This document shows positions 1 through 8,664 of a stretch of 64,000 nt of DNA, in pieces. How positions within the stretch are numbered: position 1 is the first letter of the stretch; each line of letters begins with the position of its first letter. Origin of the DNA: Paraburkholderia sabiae (GTDB lineage Bacteria > Pseudomonadota > Gammaproteobacteria > Burkholderiales > Burkholderiaceae); contig NZ_CP125295.1 in assembly GCF_030412785.1 (NCBI RefSeq), positions 4,216,001-4,280,000 on the forward strand, written 5' to 3'. Made by a program: the position numbers and the translations under genes. The notes beneath the pieces were generated by a model. The model ran no database searches. It was not told the DNA's origin and saw only the letters and a program-made list of their open reading frames with translations.

Positions 1-335
1 CCCTCGAGCAGTGTGATCACTACATTGGCCCAGAAACGCGAGCCGTCCTTGCGCAGCCGCCATCCTTCCGACTCGGTATGGCCTGCGCGTCGCGCGATAT
101 CGAGCGACACCGCGGCACGGCCGGTTTCGCGGTCTTCGGGTGTATGAAAAATATCGAATGGCTGACCAATGACTTCCTCGGCCGAATAGCCGTGAATCCG
201 TTCGCCACCCCGATTCCACGTCATGATCGTGCCGTCGGCGGAAAGGCCGATTACTGCGTAGTCTTCCACGGTACTAGTCCAGTGTCGGCACCAGTCTTCG
301 GGAAATGACGTGTTCTGGTTGTCGTTACCTTGCAT
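1..335 (-). CDS. PAS-domain sensor protein, N-terminal part, cut by the window edge
   Basis: Reading leftwards from an ATG at 335 gives an open frame to base 1 with no stop, so the protein continues outside the window. It starts MQGNDNQNTSFPEDW and then shows a classic PAS fold signature: YAVIGLSADGTIMTWN, a GGERIHGY segment, the GYSAEEVIGQPF loop, and an R-K-D-G-S-R-F-W strand typical of PAS/PAC sensors of redox or small ligands. The start is supported by an AGGGG run about 8 bases upstream. What follows the PAS domain (kinase, GGDEF or other output) cannot be seen. It is divergent from the SDR gene at 650. The PAS assignment is firm; the output function is unknown. Confidence 0.8.
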   Translation of the reverse strand, partial: MQGNDNQNTSFPEDWCRHWTSTVEDYAVIGLSADGTIMTWNRGGERIHGYSAEEVIGQPFDIFHTPEDRETGRAAVSLDIARRAGHTESEGWRLRKDGSRFWANVVITLLE

Positions 336-649
336 CGATTGCCCCTATCACGATCCGCGCTTTCGGCTACCTCTATGCGCGCGAGGCAGCAATCTTCGCG
401 CCTGATCAGGCATGCCTTCCGATGGTTCGCGGTTCGGACGTCGACACGTTGCCCGTCAGCGCACCGACGCAAGAGATCCTGAAACCGGTGCTGCGCCAGC
501 ACGACGACCGTGCAGCAACCGGTGGCGCCGGGCGGATGCCTGGCGAGTTCGTACGTCCTGCACCCATTGCGAAGCACTACGGTGCTGCGCATCGGGAAGG
601 GTTATTGCTCGACACAGGTTTCATAAGGATCCCACTACAGGAGAAAACC
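336..649. other. Intergenic region between divergent PAS gene and SDR gene
   Basis: This 314-base gap should carry the promoters of both divergent genes. An open frame reads through it in phase with the SDR gene, but it has no family resemblance. The strong ribosome-binding sequence ACAGGAG lies directly before the ATG at 650. No convincing operator or gene was found. Confidence 0.4.
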
Positions 650-1516
650 ATGACCGACGTCAGGCATCCCGAACTGCCTTTTACCGATCAACAGCAGGAC
701 GACGTTCCGGGTCACACAGGCCCGATGCATCCGCAGCCCGACCATGGAGAGGAGAGCTATGTCGGCAGCGGCAAGCTGGAGGGAAAGGCCGTTATCGTCA
801 CGGGAGGCGACAGCGGTATTGGGCGTGCAGTCGCCATCGCGTTCGCGCGTGAAGGTGCAGACCTGTTGATCTCCTACCTCGACGAAGATGAAGATGCCGA
901 AGCAACGAAGCGCTGGATCGAGAAGGCGGGTCGGCGCGCCGTCCTGCTTCGCGGCGACATCACGAACGCCGCGCATTGCGACGAGATCGTGGCACGTGCA
1001 GTCAAGGAGTTCGGCAAGCTCGACGTGCTGGTGAACAACGCGGCCTATCAGATGACCTACGATTCGATCGACGACATCAGCGACGACGAGTGGAATCGCA
1101 CGTTCGATACCAACATCGGCGCAATGTTCAGGATCACGCGCGCCGCCGTCAGGCACATGAAGCAGGGTAGCGCGATCATCAACACCACGTCGATCAACGC
1201 CGACAAGCCGAATCCGGGGTTATTGGCGTACGCGACAACTAAAGGCGCAATCCAGAATTTCACGGCCGGGCTGGCGCAACTGCTTGCCGAACAGGGGGTA
1301 CGCGTGAATTGCGTCGCACCCGGACCCATCTGGACGCCGCTGATTCCGTCGACGATGCCGAAGGACAAGGTGGAGAACTTTGGCAAGCAGGTGCCGATGA
1401 AACGCCCTGGCCAACCGGCGGAAGTGGCGCCCGCGTATGTCCTGCTCGCTTCCGATGCAGCCAGCTACATCTCGGGCGCAACGATTGCCGTGACAGGCGG
1501 TGCGCCGATTCTGTAG
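650..1516 (+). CDS. SDR family oxidoreductase (YhxC/YghA-like)
   Basis: A 288-residue classical-extended short-chain dehydrogenase with an N-terminal tail rich in H, P and Q (about residues 1-40) as in the stress-associated YghA/YhxC group. The cofactor loop TGGDSGIGRA, the structural NNAAYQ motif and the catalytic Ser plus YATTK are all present, followed by the CVAPGPIWTPL segment and a C-terminal GGAPIL. It probably reduces a small aldehyde or ketone with NAD(P)H in the cytoplasm; the substrate is not predictable. The ATG at 650 was chosen because ACAGGAG precedes it and the tail begins there; the frame is open further upstream without homology. A decayed copy of the last third of this gene lies at 26902-27144. 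Confidence 0.92.
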   Translation: MTDVRHPELPFTDQQQDDVPGHTGPMHPQPDHGEESYVGSGKLEGKAVIVTGGDSGIGRAVAIAFAREGADLLISYLDEDEDAEATKRWIEKAGRRAVLLRGDITNAAHCDEIVARAVKEFGKLDVLVNNAAYQMTYDSIDDISDDEWNRTFDTNIGAMFRITRAAVRHMKQGSAIINTTSINADKPNPGLLAYATTKGAIQNFTAGLAQLLAEQGVRVNCVAPGPIWTPLIPSTMPKDKVENFGKQVPMKRPGQPAEVAPAYVLLASDAASYISGATIAVTGGAPIL

Positions 1517-1796
1517 CGCGGCCGCTAACCATGCCTTATGTGGCGGGCGTACTCGTTTGCGTCACGTGATTCGAAGTGCTGCCCTATGTGGAGGCTTATG
1601 GCGTTGCCTGCGCGCTCGTTATGCCGCGCAGGCCCGGATGGATGTGAGCAGCTTTAAAGGACGCTCCGTTCTCGTCGCTCCGGGTATGTCGGATGCACGA
1701 GTTCCGCCGAAGGCGCGCGCGATAGATGCGCTGCCTTCACGTGCGCTGCACGTTTGCGACGTCTGCAGCGCTGGCGCTTTCCCATTGGAGCAAAAG

Positions 1797-2567
1797 ATGA
1801 AACTTCAGGGCAAGATCGCACTCGTCACCGGCAGCGACTCGGGTATCGGCAAGGCGATCGCGACGCTGTTTGCGCAGGAAGGTGCGGATGTCGCCGTTAT
1901 TTACCATACCGACGAGAACGGCGCGAAGGATACCGCCACCAGGGTGGAAGAGGTGGGTCGGCGTGCGCTCATCCTGAGGGGCGACGTCGGCGACTCCGCG
2001 TCTGTTGCGTCGTGTTTCAAGGAGGCTGTGGCGAGACTCGGTGGCCTGAGCATCCTCGTGAACTGTGCGGGCATCGGTGCGGGCGGGGCGGAAGTGGCAG
2101 AGATCGAAGACGCGCAGGTTGAACAGGTATTGCGCACCGACCTGTTAGGACCGCTTTTCTGCTGCCGGGAGTTCGTCAGGCTGCGCCGTATTTCGGGTGG
2201 CGGAGGCCGCATCGTCACGATTTCTTCCGTCGCCCAGCATCTGCCGACGCCCGAGAGCGCACCCTACGGGATGGCGAAAGCGGGGCTCGGGTCGCTTACA
2301 CGCAGTCTGTCGCGTGAAGTCGCCGAAGATCGCATCAACGTGAACAACATCGCGCCTGGCTTGATCCAGACGCCAATGACGCAAGGACGCCTCGATGATC
2401 CTGAAGCCCGCGAACAATCCTTGTCGCGCATCCCGTGGCATCGCGCCGGACAACCCGAGGAAATTGCGCGGCTCGCCCTGTTTCTTGCCTCCGACTACGG
2501 CGACTACGTGACAGGGCAAACGTGGACCATCGATGGTGGTCTGTCGATGCAATGGGGCGGGGCATGA
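1797..2567 (+). CDS. SDR family oxidoreductase (glucose 1-dehydrogenase-like)
   Basis: A 256-residue classical SDR. The glycine-rich loop is TGSDSGIGKA, the NAG motif appears as NCAGIG, the catalytic serine sits in the TISSV strand, and the active-site tetrad is completed by YGMAK. The C-terminus ends in the family motif TGQTWTIDGGLS. The ATG at 1797 has a GGAG box seven bases upstream. It resembles 3-oxoacyl-ACP reductase and glucose 1-dehydrogenase relatives, but the substrate cannot be read from sequence. It lies on the same strand as the SDR at 650, 280 bases away, and 29 bases before a small membrane-protein gene, so the latter two are probably cotranscribed. Confidence 0.9.
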   Translation: MKLQGKIALVTGSDSGIGKAIATLFAQEGADVAVIYHTDENGAKDTATRVEEVGRRALILRGDVGDSASVASCFKEAVARLGGLSILVNCAGIGAGGAEVAEIEDAQVEQVLRTDLLGPLFCCREFVRLRRISGGGGRIVTISSVAQHLPTPESAPYGMAKAGLGSLTRSLSREVAEDRINVNNIAPGLIQTPMTQGRLDDPEAREQSLSRIPWHRAGQPEEIARLALFLASDYGDYVTGQTWTIDGGLSMQWGGA

Positions 2568-2596
2568 ACCGTAATACGAAGTGACAGGAGTCGGAT

Positions 2597-3082
2597 ATGA
2601 GATCGCCGGGACGCTTCAATATTCTTCTTGTCGTAATCGGCGCGCTAATTGTCGGTAATGGGTTGACGGTCATCGCCGGAATCCACCTGCCTGATGACCA
2701 GACGGGTGACTGGTACTATGCCTTTGCGGGTGCAGGGCTCGTGACGGCCGGCGCCGCACTGGCGACGTCTTGTATCTGGACGCTGGGGTGGCATGCGTTA
2801 TTCCTCTTTGTCAGTCTGCAATGGACGATCGCCGAGGTGGGACTTTCGTTCACCTCTTTGGCCGCGCGTATCGTTCCGGGACTGCTGGTAGGCGCAATGT
2901 TGCTGACGCCCTCCATTGGGCGGCGACTGCGCGCAGTGCCGGCCAACTGTACGATGCCCGGCGCTCGCATCGAATCCGTCATGTTCTGGAACGACGCGGC
3001 GCCCGCTGCGCTCGCGGGCATCATGCTACTCAGCACGGGCGTGTGTGTCTTGACGCTGGTCACAAAGCTGCATGTTCTGTAG
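2597..3082 (+). CDS. Small membrane protein resembling the membrane domain of PQQ glucose dehydrogenase
   Basis: A 161-residue protein with about four to five hydrophobic segments (residues 8-28, 40-60, 64-82, 90-104, 136-155). The stretch DWYYAFAGAGLVTAG followed by WTIAEVGLSF and R-I-V-P-G-L-L resembles the N-terminal membrane anchor of membrane-bound quinoprotein glucose dehydrogenases, where a GxWYYxxAG element is followed by WALWEVGLD. The PQQ-binding propeller is absent, since the gene stops after the membrane part. It may be a stand-alone quinone-binding or anchoring subunit, or a surviving fragment. The ATG follows AGGAG. It lies 29 bases after the SDR gene and converges on recQ. Confidence 0.72.
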   Translation: MRSPGRFNILLVVIGALIVGNGLTVIAGIHLPDDQTGDWYYAFAGAGLVTAGAALATSCIWTLGWHALFLFVSLQWTIAEVGLSFTSLAARIVPGLLVGAMLLTPSIGRRLRAVPANCTMPGARIESVMFWNDAAPAALAGIMLLSTGVCVLTLVTKLHVL

Positions 3083-3123
3083 CGGCATCTCGTTTCGTTT
3101 TCCTGCATCGGCCGAAGCGTTCG

Positions 3124-4896
3124 TTACGCGATGGGCTTCACGAATCGCGCGAGAAAAGTGCGCGTCGTTCCATCAGGAAATAGCACTGCAACCTGGTCCG
3201 CCGTGGCGAACGACACCTGACCCGTGCCGTACTTTCGCACACGCACGGACTGGCCGCGCGCGAAGCCGTGTCGGCTGTCGAGTGTCTTGCGGGCGGTATC
3301 CATCATGCGGCCTTGTGCCGTGACCGGTTCCTTCACAGGCTCGATATGCGGCGCATTCAGACAGTTATCGCAACTGCCGCAGCGCTCCACGTCTTCGTCA
3401 TCGCCGAAATATTCGAGGATCGTGCGCCATCTGCATCGCCCCGTCTGCGCATAGTCGATCATCTGCTGAAGCGCTGCACGGTCGCGCCCGGCCAGTTCGC
3501 CATAGCGTTCGAGCGACGCACTGAGCACGTCGTCTTCGACGCTCGCGTCGCGCAGCACGTATCGGCGTGCGCGGTTGCGCGACACGAGGCGCGCGTCGTG
3601 CATGATCTTGAGCGCGACCTGTAGCTTGTTGCGTCCGACGTCGCCGAGCGATTGCGCGAGTTCTCCCGCGCTGACGCCCGTGCCCGACGCGTCGCGAGTT
3701 CGTCGAAGCGTGTCGTGCACGCGCACGACGAGATCGCGATCCGGGTAGCGCCCAAGCATCAGAAACTGTTGCACGCGCCGGTCGCTGAGATCGAATAGCA
3801 AGACGCAATCGGCGGGCTTACCATCTCGTCCGGCGCGGCCGGTTTCCTGGTAGTAGGCGTCGATGCTGCCCGGCATCTGATAATGAACGACAAAACGGAT
3901 GTCGCCCTTGTCGATGCCCATGCCGAATGCGTTCGTTGCGATCATCACGCGCGCCTCGCCGGACATGAACCGGTCCTGCGCGTCGTGCCGTTCGCGCGCC
4001 GAAAGTCGTCCGTGATACAGCGCGGTGGCGAAGCCCCATTCGCGGATCGCCGCCGAGAGCGTCTCGGCTTCACGTACCGTCGCCGTGTACACGATGCCAG
4101 GTCCGTCGCGTTGCGCGAGCAGCGTCTTGATGCTTTCGTGCTTCGCTTGGGCCGATCGTGCGGACGCGCGGCCTCTGCCGCCGGCCACAGAAGTTTGCGT
4201 CACGCCGTAGTGCAGGTTGGGACGATAGACACCTTTTTGCAGTACATGCGGGTCGCGCATGCCCAGCGTGCGCACGATGTCGTCGACGACGGCTTTCGTC
4301 GCCGTCGCCGTGAGTGCGAGAATCGGCGGTCGACCGAGGCTTTCGACGGCATCCCCTATCTGCAGGAACGCGGGCCTGAAATCATGGCCCCATTGCGAAA
4401 CACAATGCGCCTCGTCGACAACCACGAGACTCACCCTCCAGCGATCATCGCGTTCCGTGTTGCGCGTCGATGCCCCCGCGCCGACGCGCGTTCGGAGCGC
4501 GTCGAGCAGTAGTGGCTTACCCAGTTGCTCCGGTGTGACAAAGACGATCGCACGCGAGGCGGTGCTGAGCTTCCCGTATGCATCGCGTTCTTCGTCCGCT
4601 TTCAGGCTGCTGTTGATCTGGACGGCTTCGACGCCCGCATCGACCAGCTTGTCGAGCTGATCCTTCATCAGCGCGATCAATGGCGAGACGACCAGTGTCA
4701 GGCCGTCAAGATGCAGCGCAGGCAACTGATAACACAGCGACTTGCCCGCACCCGTGGGCATGATCGCGAGCGTGTCGCGCGCTTGCATCACGCTCTCGAT
4801 GATTTCCTTCTGGCCTGGCCGCAGCGTTTCGAGGCCGAAGACCTCCCGCAACGTTCGGCGCATGGCCCGCTTGCCCGTGTCCATTGAAGCCGTCAT
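3124..4896 (-). CDS. recQ: RecQ family ATP-dependent DNA helicase
   Basis: A 590-residue superfamily 2 helicase. Motif I is PTGAGKSLCYQLP (about residues 47-59), motif II is the DEAH box in VVDEAHCVSQWGHDFRP, and the C-terminal helicase lobe contains ATNAFGMGIDK and QETGRAGRDGKP. The RecQ zinc-binding region is intact (CRWRTILEYFGD then CGSCDNC). The HRDC domain of canonical RecQ is missing; instead the last 50 residues form a small beta-rich module (VRVRKYGTGQVSF ... VAVLFPDGTTRTF). This is a shorter, RecQ-like architecture rather than the housekeeping E. coli type. ATG at 4896 is preceded by AAGGAAA; in-frame ATGs at codons 5 and 12 are alternatives. Confidence 0.93.
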   Translation of the reverse strand: MTASMDTGKRAMRRTLREVFGLETLRPGQKEIIESVMQARDTLAIMPTGAGKSLCYQLPALHLDGLTLVVSPLIALMKDQLDKLVDAGVEAVQINSSLKADEERDAYGKLSTASRAIVFVTPEQLGKPLLLDALRTRVGAGASTRNTERDDRWRVSLVVVDEAHCVSQWGHDFRPAFLQIGDAVESLGRPPILALTATATKAVVDDIVRTLGMRDPHVLQKGVYRPNLHYGVTQTSVAGGRGRASARSAQAKHESIKTLLAQRDGPGIVYTATVREAETLSAAIREWGFATALYHGRLSARERHDAQDRFMSGEARVMIATNAFGMGIDKGDIRFVVHYQMPGSIDAYYQETGRAGRDGKPADCVLLFDLSDRRVQQFLMLGRYPDRDLVVRVHDTLRRTRDASGTGVSAGELAQSLGDVGRNKLQVALKIMHDARLVSRNRARRYVLRDASVEDDVLSASLERYGELAGRDRAALQQMIDYAQTGRCRWRTILEYFGDDEDVERCGSCDNCLNAPHIEPVKEPVTAQGRMMDTARKTLDSRHGFARGQSVRVRKYGTGQVSFATADQVAVLFPDGTTRTFLARFVKPIA

Positions 4897-5004
4897 GTTT
4901 CTGTTTCCTTCTTTTTCATTGCGGCCAGTTGCTGAGCGCGCGGTACGGCTGCGGCGCCCTTGCGCTCGCGGTCGTACCAGCGCGCCGCTGATGCGTCACA
5001 GGAT

Positions 5005-5895
5005 TTAAGGCTGTTTGCTGGGAACGGGCGAAGCCTCCATGCCGAGTTCCGCGCCCGTGGCGGGATCGGTCGATGGGTCGGACATCAGCCGCTGGCTCAT
5101 CGCCTGGAGCGCGGTCTGCTGGGTGGCGCTCAGCTTCACCGACGCGGTGCCGTCGCCGCCGCCCGCCGTCAATGGCGGATCTTCGACAAGTTGCAGCCCA
5201 GTGCCCTGATTCCACGGTCCCGGAACAGGTGGCTGCCCGTGAGACATCTTGTAGTAGACGCTCGCGAATTCGGGAACGGGTGGCATCTTGCCCGGAGGGA
5301 AGTTGCCCGCAATCGAATATAGTGCTTTTTCGAAGGACTTCTGGTGCGACACTTCCCGCGTCATCAGGAAGCCGAGCGCGTCGCGCACGCCCGGATCGTC
5401 GCTCACGTTGATCAACCGCTCGTAGATGATCTTCGCGCGCGCTTCAGCGGCAATGTTCGAACGCAGGTCGGCTGTCGGCTCGCCGATCGTGTCGATATAC
5501 GCCGCTGTCCACGGCACGCCGGCGGAATTCGTGAGCGGGGTGCCTGCGCCGTACAGCACCTGCGTCAGATGACTGTCGTTGCCCGCGCCATAGATCTTGC
5601 GATACATCTCAGCCTGTTCGTCGACTGCTTCAGCGAGCTCGCCCTTCGCGCCGCGGTTGAGCATCGCCACGATCGAGCCGATGATCTCCAGGTGGCTGAG
5701 TTCTTCCGTCGCAATGTCGTAGAGCATGTCCTTGCGGCCGGGGTCTTCTTCAGTGACGGCTTGCGTGAAATAACGCATTGCTGCCGCAAGCTCGCCTTGC
5801 GGTCCTCCGAACTGTTCGAGCAAAAGATTCGCGAGCCCCGGGTTGGTGTCGGTAACGCGAACTGTGTACTGCAGACGCTTGTTGTGAACGAACAT
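5005..5895 (-). CDS. Manganese catalase
   Basis: A 296-residue non-haem, dimanganese catalase that decomposes hydrogen peroxide in the cytoplasm. Dimetal ligand positions are visible: Glu35 in GGPQGEL, Glu65/His68 in EELSHLE, a Glu in the NIAAEARAK helix, and a His in TREVSHQKSF. The C-terminus is a Pro/Gly-rich tail. An excellent ribosome-binding site, TAAGGAGGT, precedes the ATG at 5895. It sits between recQ and a beta-propeller gene, all on the minus strand with short spacers, in a neighbourhood rich in stress proteins. The assignment is firm. Confidence 0.95.
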   Translation of the reverse strand: MFVHNKRLQYTVRVTDTNPGLANLLLEQFGGPQGELAAAMRYFTQAVTEEDPGRKDMLYDIATEELSHLEIIGSIVAMLNRGAKGELAEAVDEQAEMYRKIYGAGNDSHLTQVLYGAGTPLTNSAGVPWTAAYIDTIGEPTADLRSNIAAEARAKIIYERLINVSDDPGVRDALGFLMTREVSHQKSFEKALYSIAGNFPPGKMPPVPEFASVYYKMSHGQPPVPGPWNQGTGLQLVEDPPLTAGGGDGTASVKLSATQQTALQAMSQRLMSDPSTDPATGAELGMEASPVPSKQP

Positions 5896-5964
5896 ATCGA
5901 CCTCCTTAAGGTTGGCTTAAGCCATTCGTCACAGCGCAAACGTCGTTCCACTGAACGCGTCCGG

Positions 5965-7080
5965 TCAGGGCGTGGCGTCGCCGTGAAGTCCATCGATAAT
6001 CAGCAGGCGTGTCGCGACAGCGGCGGGGCGTCCCGGCTTGAACCAGGGCATGTCGGGAATGCACGAATCGGTGAGATAGATGCTGCCGTCCGGTCCTTCC
6101 GCGAAAGTGTCGGGCCAGCGCAATCCCGGTTCGTGCACGAGCACGTCGAGGCGCTGGCCATCCCACACCTTGACGGCGTGCTCTTCGACAGCGGTGATGT
6201 AAAGCTTTCCATCGCGGGCGATGTGTAGTCCATCGGCCGGTCCGTGTTCGAAGAGTTTTTCCACACAGGACCCAACACGGTCGGCTGAAAGCGCGTCATC
6301 GACAAGGGCATTTGTCGGGATGCGATGAACGGTCTTGCCTTTGACGGCTTGCCAGTACAGATAGCGTCCATCTCGCGTCAGTGCGATTCCGTCGGCGGAA
6401 AACTCGACGCCTCGTCCATCCGGCCGCCGCAACGGTATGCCATCGGCGTGCACGGTGACAGCCGCATCCATTTGCGTCGACGGATGGCCGTCCAGTACGC
6501 GCCGCGCTTCGCCTGTTTGCAGGTCGACAACGACGATGGCGCCTTGCGTGCCGGAATCGGTGATGAAGCCGTGACGTCCGTCCGGACTGACACGGATATC
6601 GTTCAGATAGCTGCCTTGCGGCGCGATGTCGGGCGCGAAGGCGATGCATTGCGCGACGCGGCCGGTCGCGAGTTCTATTCGCACGAGCTTGGGCGCGCCG
6701 GGCACGACGAACGATTGCGCGGGTGCGCCTGGATCGAGCACCCAGAGATTATCCTGTCGGTCGCATAGCATCGCCTGCACGCATACCCAGTGGTCGGCGG
6801 GGTTCATTTCGTCGCGCTTTGCGTTTCGCCAGCTATTCCACGCATCGTCCGGATAAGGGCGCACATTGCCGTCGGGCGTCAGTACACCAACGGAAATGGG
6901 CGTGTCTTCCGTCCAGCGGGGAAAGTTGACGAAGATGCGGCCGTCGGATGCTATCGCGACGCCTGTCGCCTGATGGTCGAACGCCGCGACCTGCCTTAAT
7001 CGAGGGGTGGTTGCGTCGGAGGACGGCGCAGCGTCTAGCGGCATGCTGTCCGCGGCTAAACGGGATTGCGGGTCGGTCAT
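5965..7080 (-). CDS. Yellow/MRJP (L-dopachrome tautomerase-related) beta-propeller protein
   Basis: A 371-residue protein with repeated beta-propeller blades. Family marks include GVAIASDGRIFVNFPRW near the N-terminus, ADHWVCVQAM, NLWVLDPGAP, GSYLNDIRVSPDG and GHHGFITDSG-like strands, and a C-terminal LRWPDTFAEGPDGSIYLTDS element. These match the bacterial members of the major royal jelly/yellow family rather than SMP-30 gluconolactonases, although both folds are related. No signal peptide is evident, so a cytoplasmic location is likely. Function and ligand are unknown. The ATG at 7080 follows CAGGAGA. It lies between an SDR gene and manganese catalase on the same strand. Confidence 0.82.
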   Translation of the reverse strand: MTDPQSRLAADSMPLDAAPSSDATTPRLRQVAAFDHQATGVAIASDGRIFVNFPRWTEDTPISVGVLTPDGNVRPYPDDAWNSWRNAKRDEMNPADHWVCVQAMLCDRQDNLWVLDPGAPAQSFVVPGAPKLVRIELATGRVAQCIAFAPDIAPQGSYLNDIRVSPDGRHGFITDSGTQGAIVVVDLQTGEARRVLDGHPSTQMDAAVTVHADGIPLRRPDGRGVEFSADGIALTRDGRYLYWQAVKGKTVHRIPTNALVDDALSADRVGSCVEKLFEHGPADGLHIARDGKLYITAVEEHAVKVWDGQRLDVLVHEPGLRWPDTFAEGPDGSIYLTDSCIPDMPWFKPGRPAAVATRLLIIDGLHGDATP

Positions 7081-7125
7081 CGAAGTCTCCTGAAGCCTTG
7101 TGCGTGTTGATCGAGATTGCCAGTG

Positions 7126-8121
7126 TCAATGCCGCCGCTTCCATGCAAGCAGGCCAAGCGCCGCCGCGCCGAGTGTCAGTGTTGCAGTCCATCCGGGATG
7201 CAGTGCTGCTTGCGTGTAGAGACTGCTTTCATGCACATAGCGCTTGTGCGGCGACCGTTCGAGCAGTTCGCTGCGTCGCGCGGCGTCGGTTCCCCGCGTG
7301 CGACGTTCGGTCGACTGCATGCGAACGCCGAGCCGTCCCATGAAGGTGTCGAATAGCCGCGGAGCGAGACGGGCGAACGCGACGTTGCCGGGCGCGGCGC
7401 CACCGACATAGATGGACCGCCGGGGCGACACGGCCGCATGTAGAATCGCGTCGGCCACGACAGCGGGCGAATAGAGCGGCGATGGCAATTTCGGCTCGAC
7501 GTCCAGATGGTTGCGCGCGTGTTCGACGAATAGAGTATGGATACCCGACGGCTTGATGAGCGTGACAGAGACGGGCGCCCGCTCGTCGATCAGCTCGAGA
7601 CGCAATGCATCGGTAAATCCCTTAACGGCGTGCTTCGATGCGACATACGCGCTTTGTAACGGGATGGCGATGTCGGACACCTCGCTGCCGAGATTGATCA
7701 GCGCGCCGCCGTGTTGCCGCAGATAGGCGACGGCGACGGTCGAGCCGCGCACGATGCCCCAATAGTTGGTATCGAACAGATCCTGTTGTTCTTCCATGGG
7801 CACTTCATCGAATCGCCCATAGATCGACCCGCCCGCGTTGTTGACCCACGTGTCGAAACCGCCATAGCGCTGGATGGCACGGTCTGCGGCTGCCTGCACT
7901 TGCGCGGTATCGCGCATATCGGCGATGACGTAGTCGACTTGTGCGCCTGTGGCGTTCAGGTCTACGGTGATCGTCTTCAGCGCAGCTTCGTCGCGTCCCG
8001 CCAGCATCACGCGCGCGCCGGCTTTCGCTGCCGCGCGTGCTGTCGCGAGGCCGATCCCGCTGGTGGCGCCTGTAATGACGATGACCTGTTCGTTCAACGG
8101 TTTCAGTTTGATGCGGCTCAT
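7126..8121 (-). CDS. SDR family oxidoreductase with C-terminal membrane anchor
   Basis: A 331-residue SDR. The Rossmann motif TGATSGIGLATA, the NNAGG motif, Ser in LINLGSEVSD and the catalytic YVASKHA are all visible. After the catalytic domain (about 240 residues) the chain continues with a basic segment and ends with a hydrophobic stretch, ATLTLGAAALGLLAW, followed by KRRH, which suggests a tail anchor in the inner membrane. The ATG at 8121 was chosen over upstream starts because AGGA lies upstream at suitable spacing and the Rossmann fold begins 15 residues later. It is 45 bases upstream of the propeller gene on the same strand. Confidence 0.9.
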   Translation of the reverse strand: MSRIKLKPLNEQVIVITGATSGIGLATARAAAKAGARVMLAGRDEAALKTITVDLNATGAQVDYVIADMRDTAQVQAAADRAIQRYGGFDTWVNNAGGSIYGRFDEVPMEEQQDLFDTNYWGIVRGSTVAVAYLRQHGGALINLGSEVSDIAIPLQSAYVASKHAVKGFTDALRLELIDERAPVSVTLIKPSGIHTLFVEHARNHLDVEPKLPSPLYSPAVVADAILHAAVSPRRSIYVGGAAPGNVAFARLAPRLFDTFMGRLGVRMQSTERRTRGTDAARRSELLERSPHKRYVHESSLYTQAALHPGWTATLTLGAAALGLLAWKRRH

Positions 8122-8284
8122 GATGGCGGTCCTGTTCGTTGAGAAAAAAAAGCAGCGGGGCACGGGTGGATTTCCGCCGCCTTCGCTTAAAGGAGGCAGA
8201 AGCGCCCGTCGTCGTGCATTGGCTGCGATGCGACTGCATGTACGAGAGTCGTGCCGTTCGTGCAAAGCGAGTTCAACGAATCAG

Positions 8285-8557
8285 CTATGCCTCGGGGTTT
8301 TTCAGGTCGGCCTCGATCAGCGACGCGCCATGCGCCGTGGCCGCGGCTCGTGCAGCGTCGACAGTCAGGAATGGACCGATCGGCGATGAGCCCTCGAACG
8401 GATACAGCTTGCGTCCATCTGTTGTGCGCACCAGTGCCAGTTCACCGAAGAAGCGCCCGGCAGAGGCGAATCTCGTCGTCACGTAGATGATGTAGTCGTC
8501 CGCTGTCTCCGGGCGAGATTTCCCGCTCGGTTCAACCATCAGTTTCCGCCGTACCAT
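8285..8557 (-). CDS. Conserved small hypothetical protein
   Basis: A 90-residue protein with no recognised function. The N-terminus is basic (MVRRKLMVEPSGKSR), followed by a beta-rich core (DDYIIYVTTRFASAG, LALVRTTDGRKLYPF) and a C-terminal helix rich in alanine (VDAARAAATAHGASL). Length, codon use and composition fit a real gene. It lies between the anchored SDR and the zinc alcohol dehydrogenase and could be cotranscribed with either. No signal peptide or membrane segment is seen. Confidence 0.65.
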   Translation of the reverse strand: MVRRKLMVEPSGKSRPETADDYIIYVTTRFASAGRFFGELALVRTTDGRKLYPFEGSSPIGPFLTVDAARAAATAHGASLIEADLKNPEA

Positions 8558-8664
8558 TCAGCGCTCCCAATCTTTCCATCCGGACAGCAAACGCAATGCC
8601 GATGAGCCTCTCTGCGAGGCCCGTGCGGTAGCGGCCTGTTGCGGAACGTTGCAATCGGTCTGTA

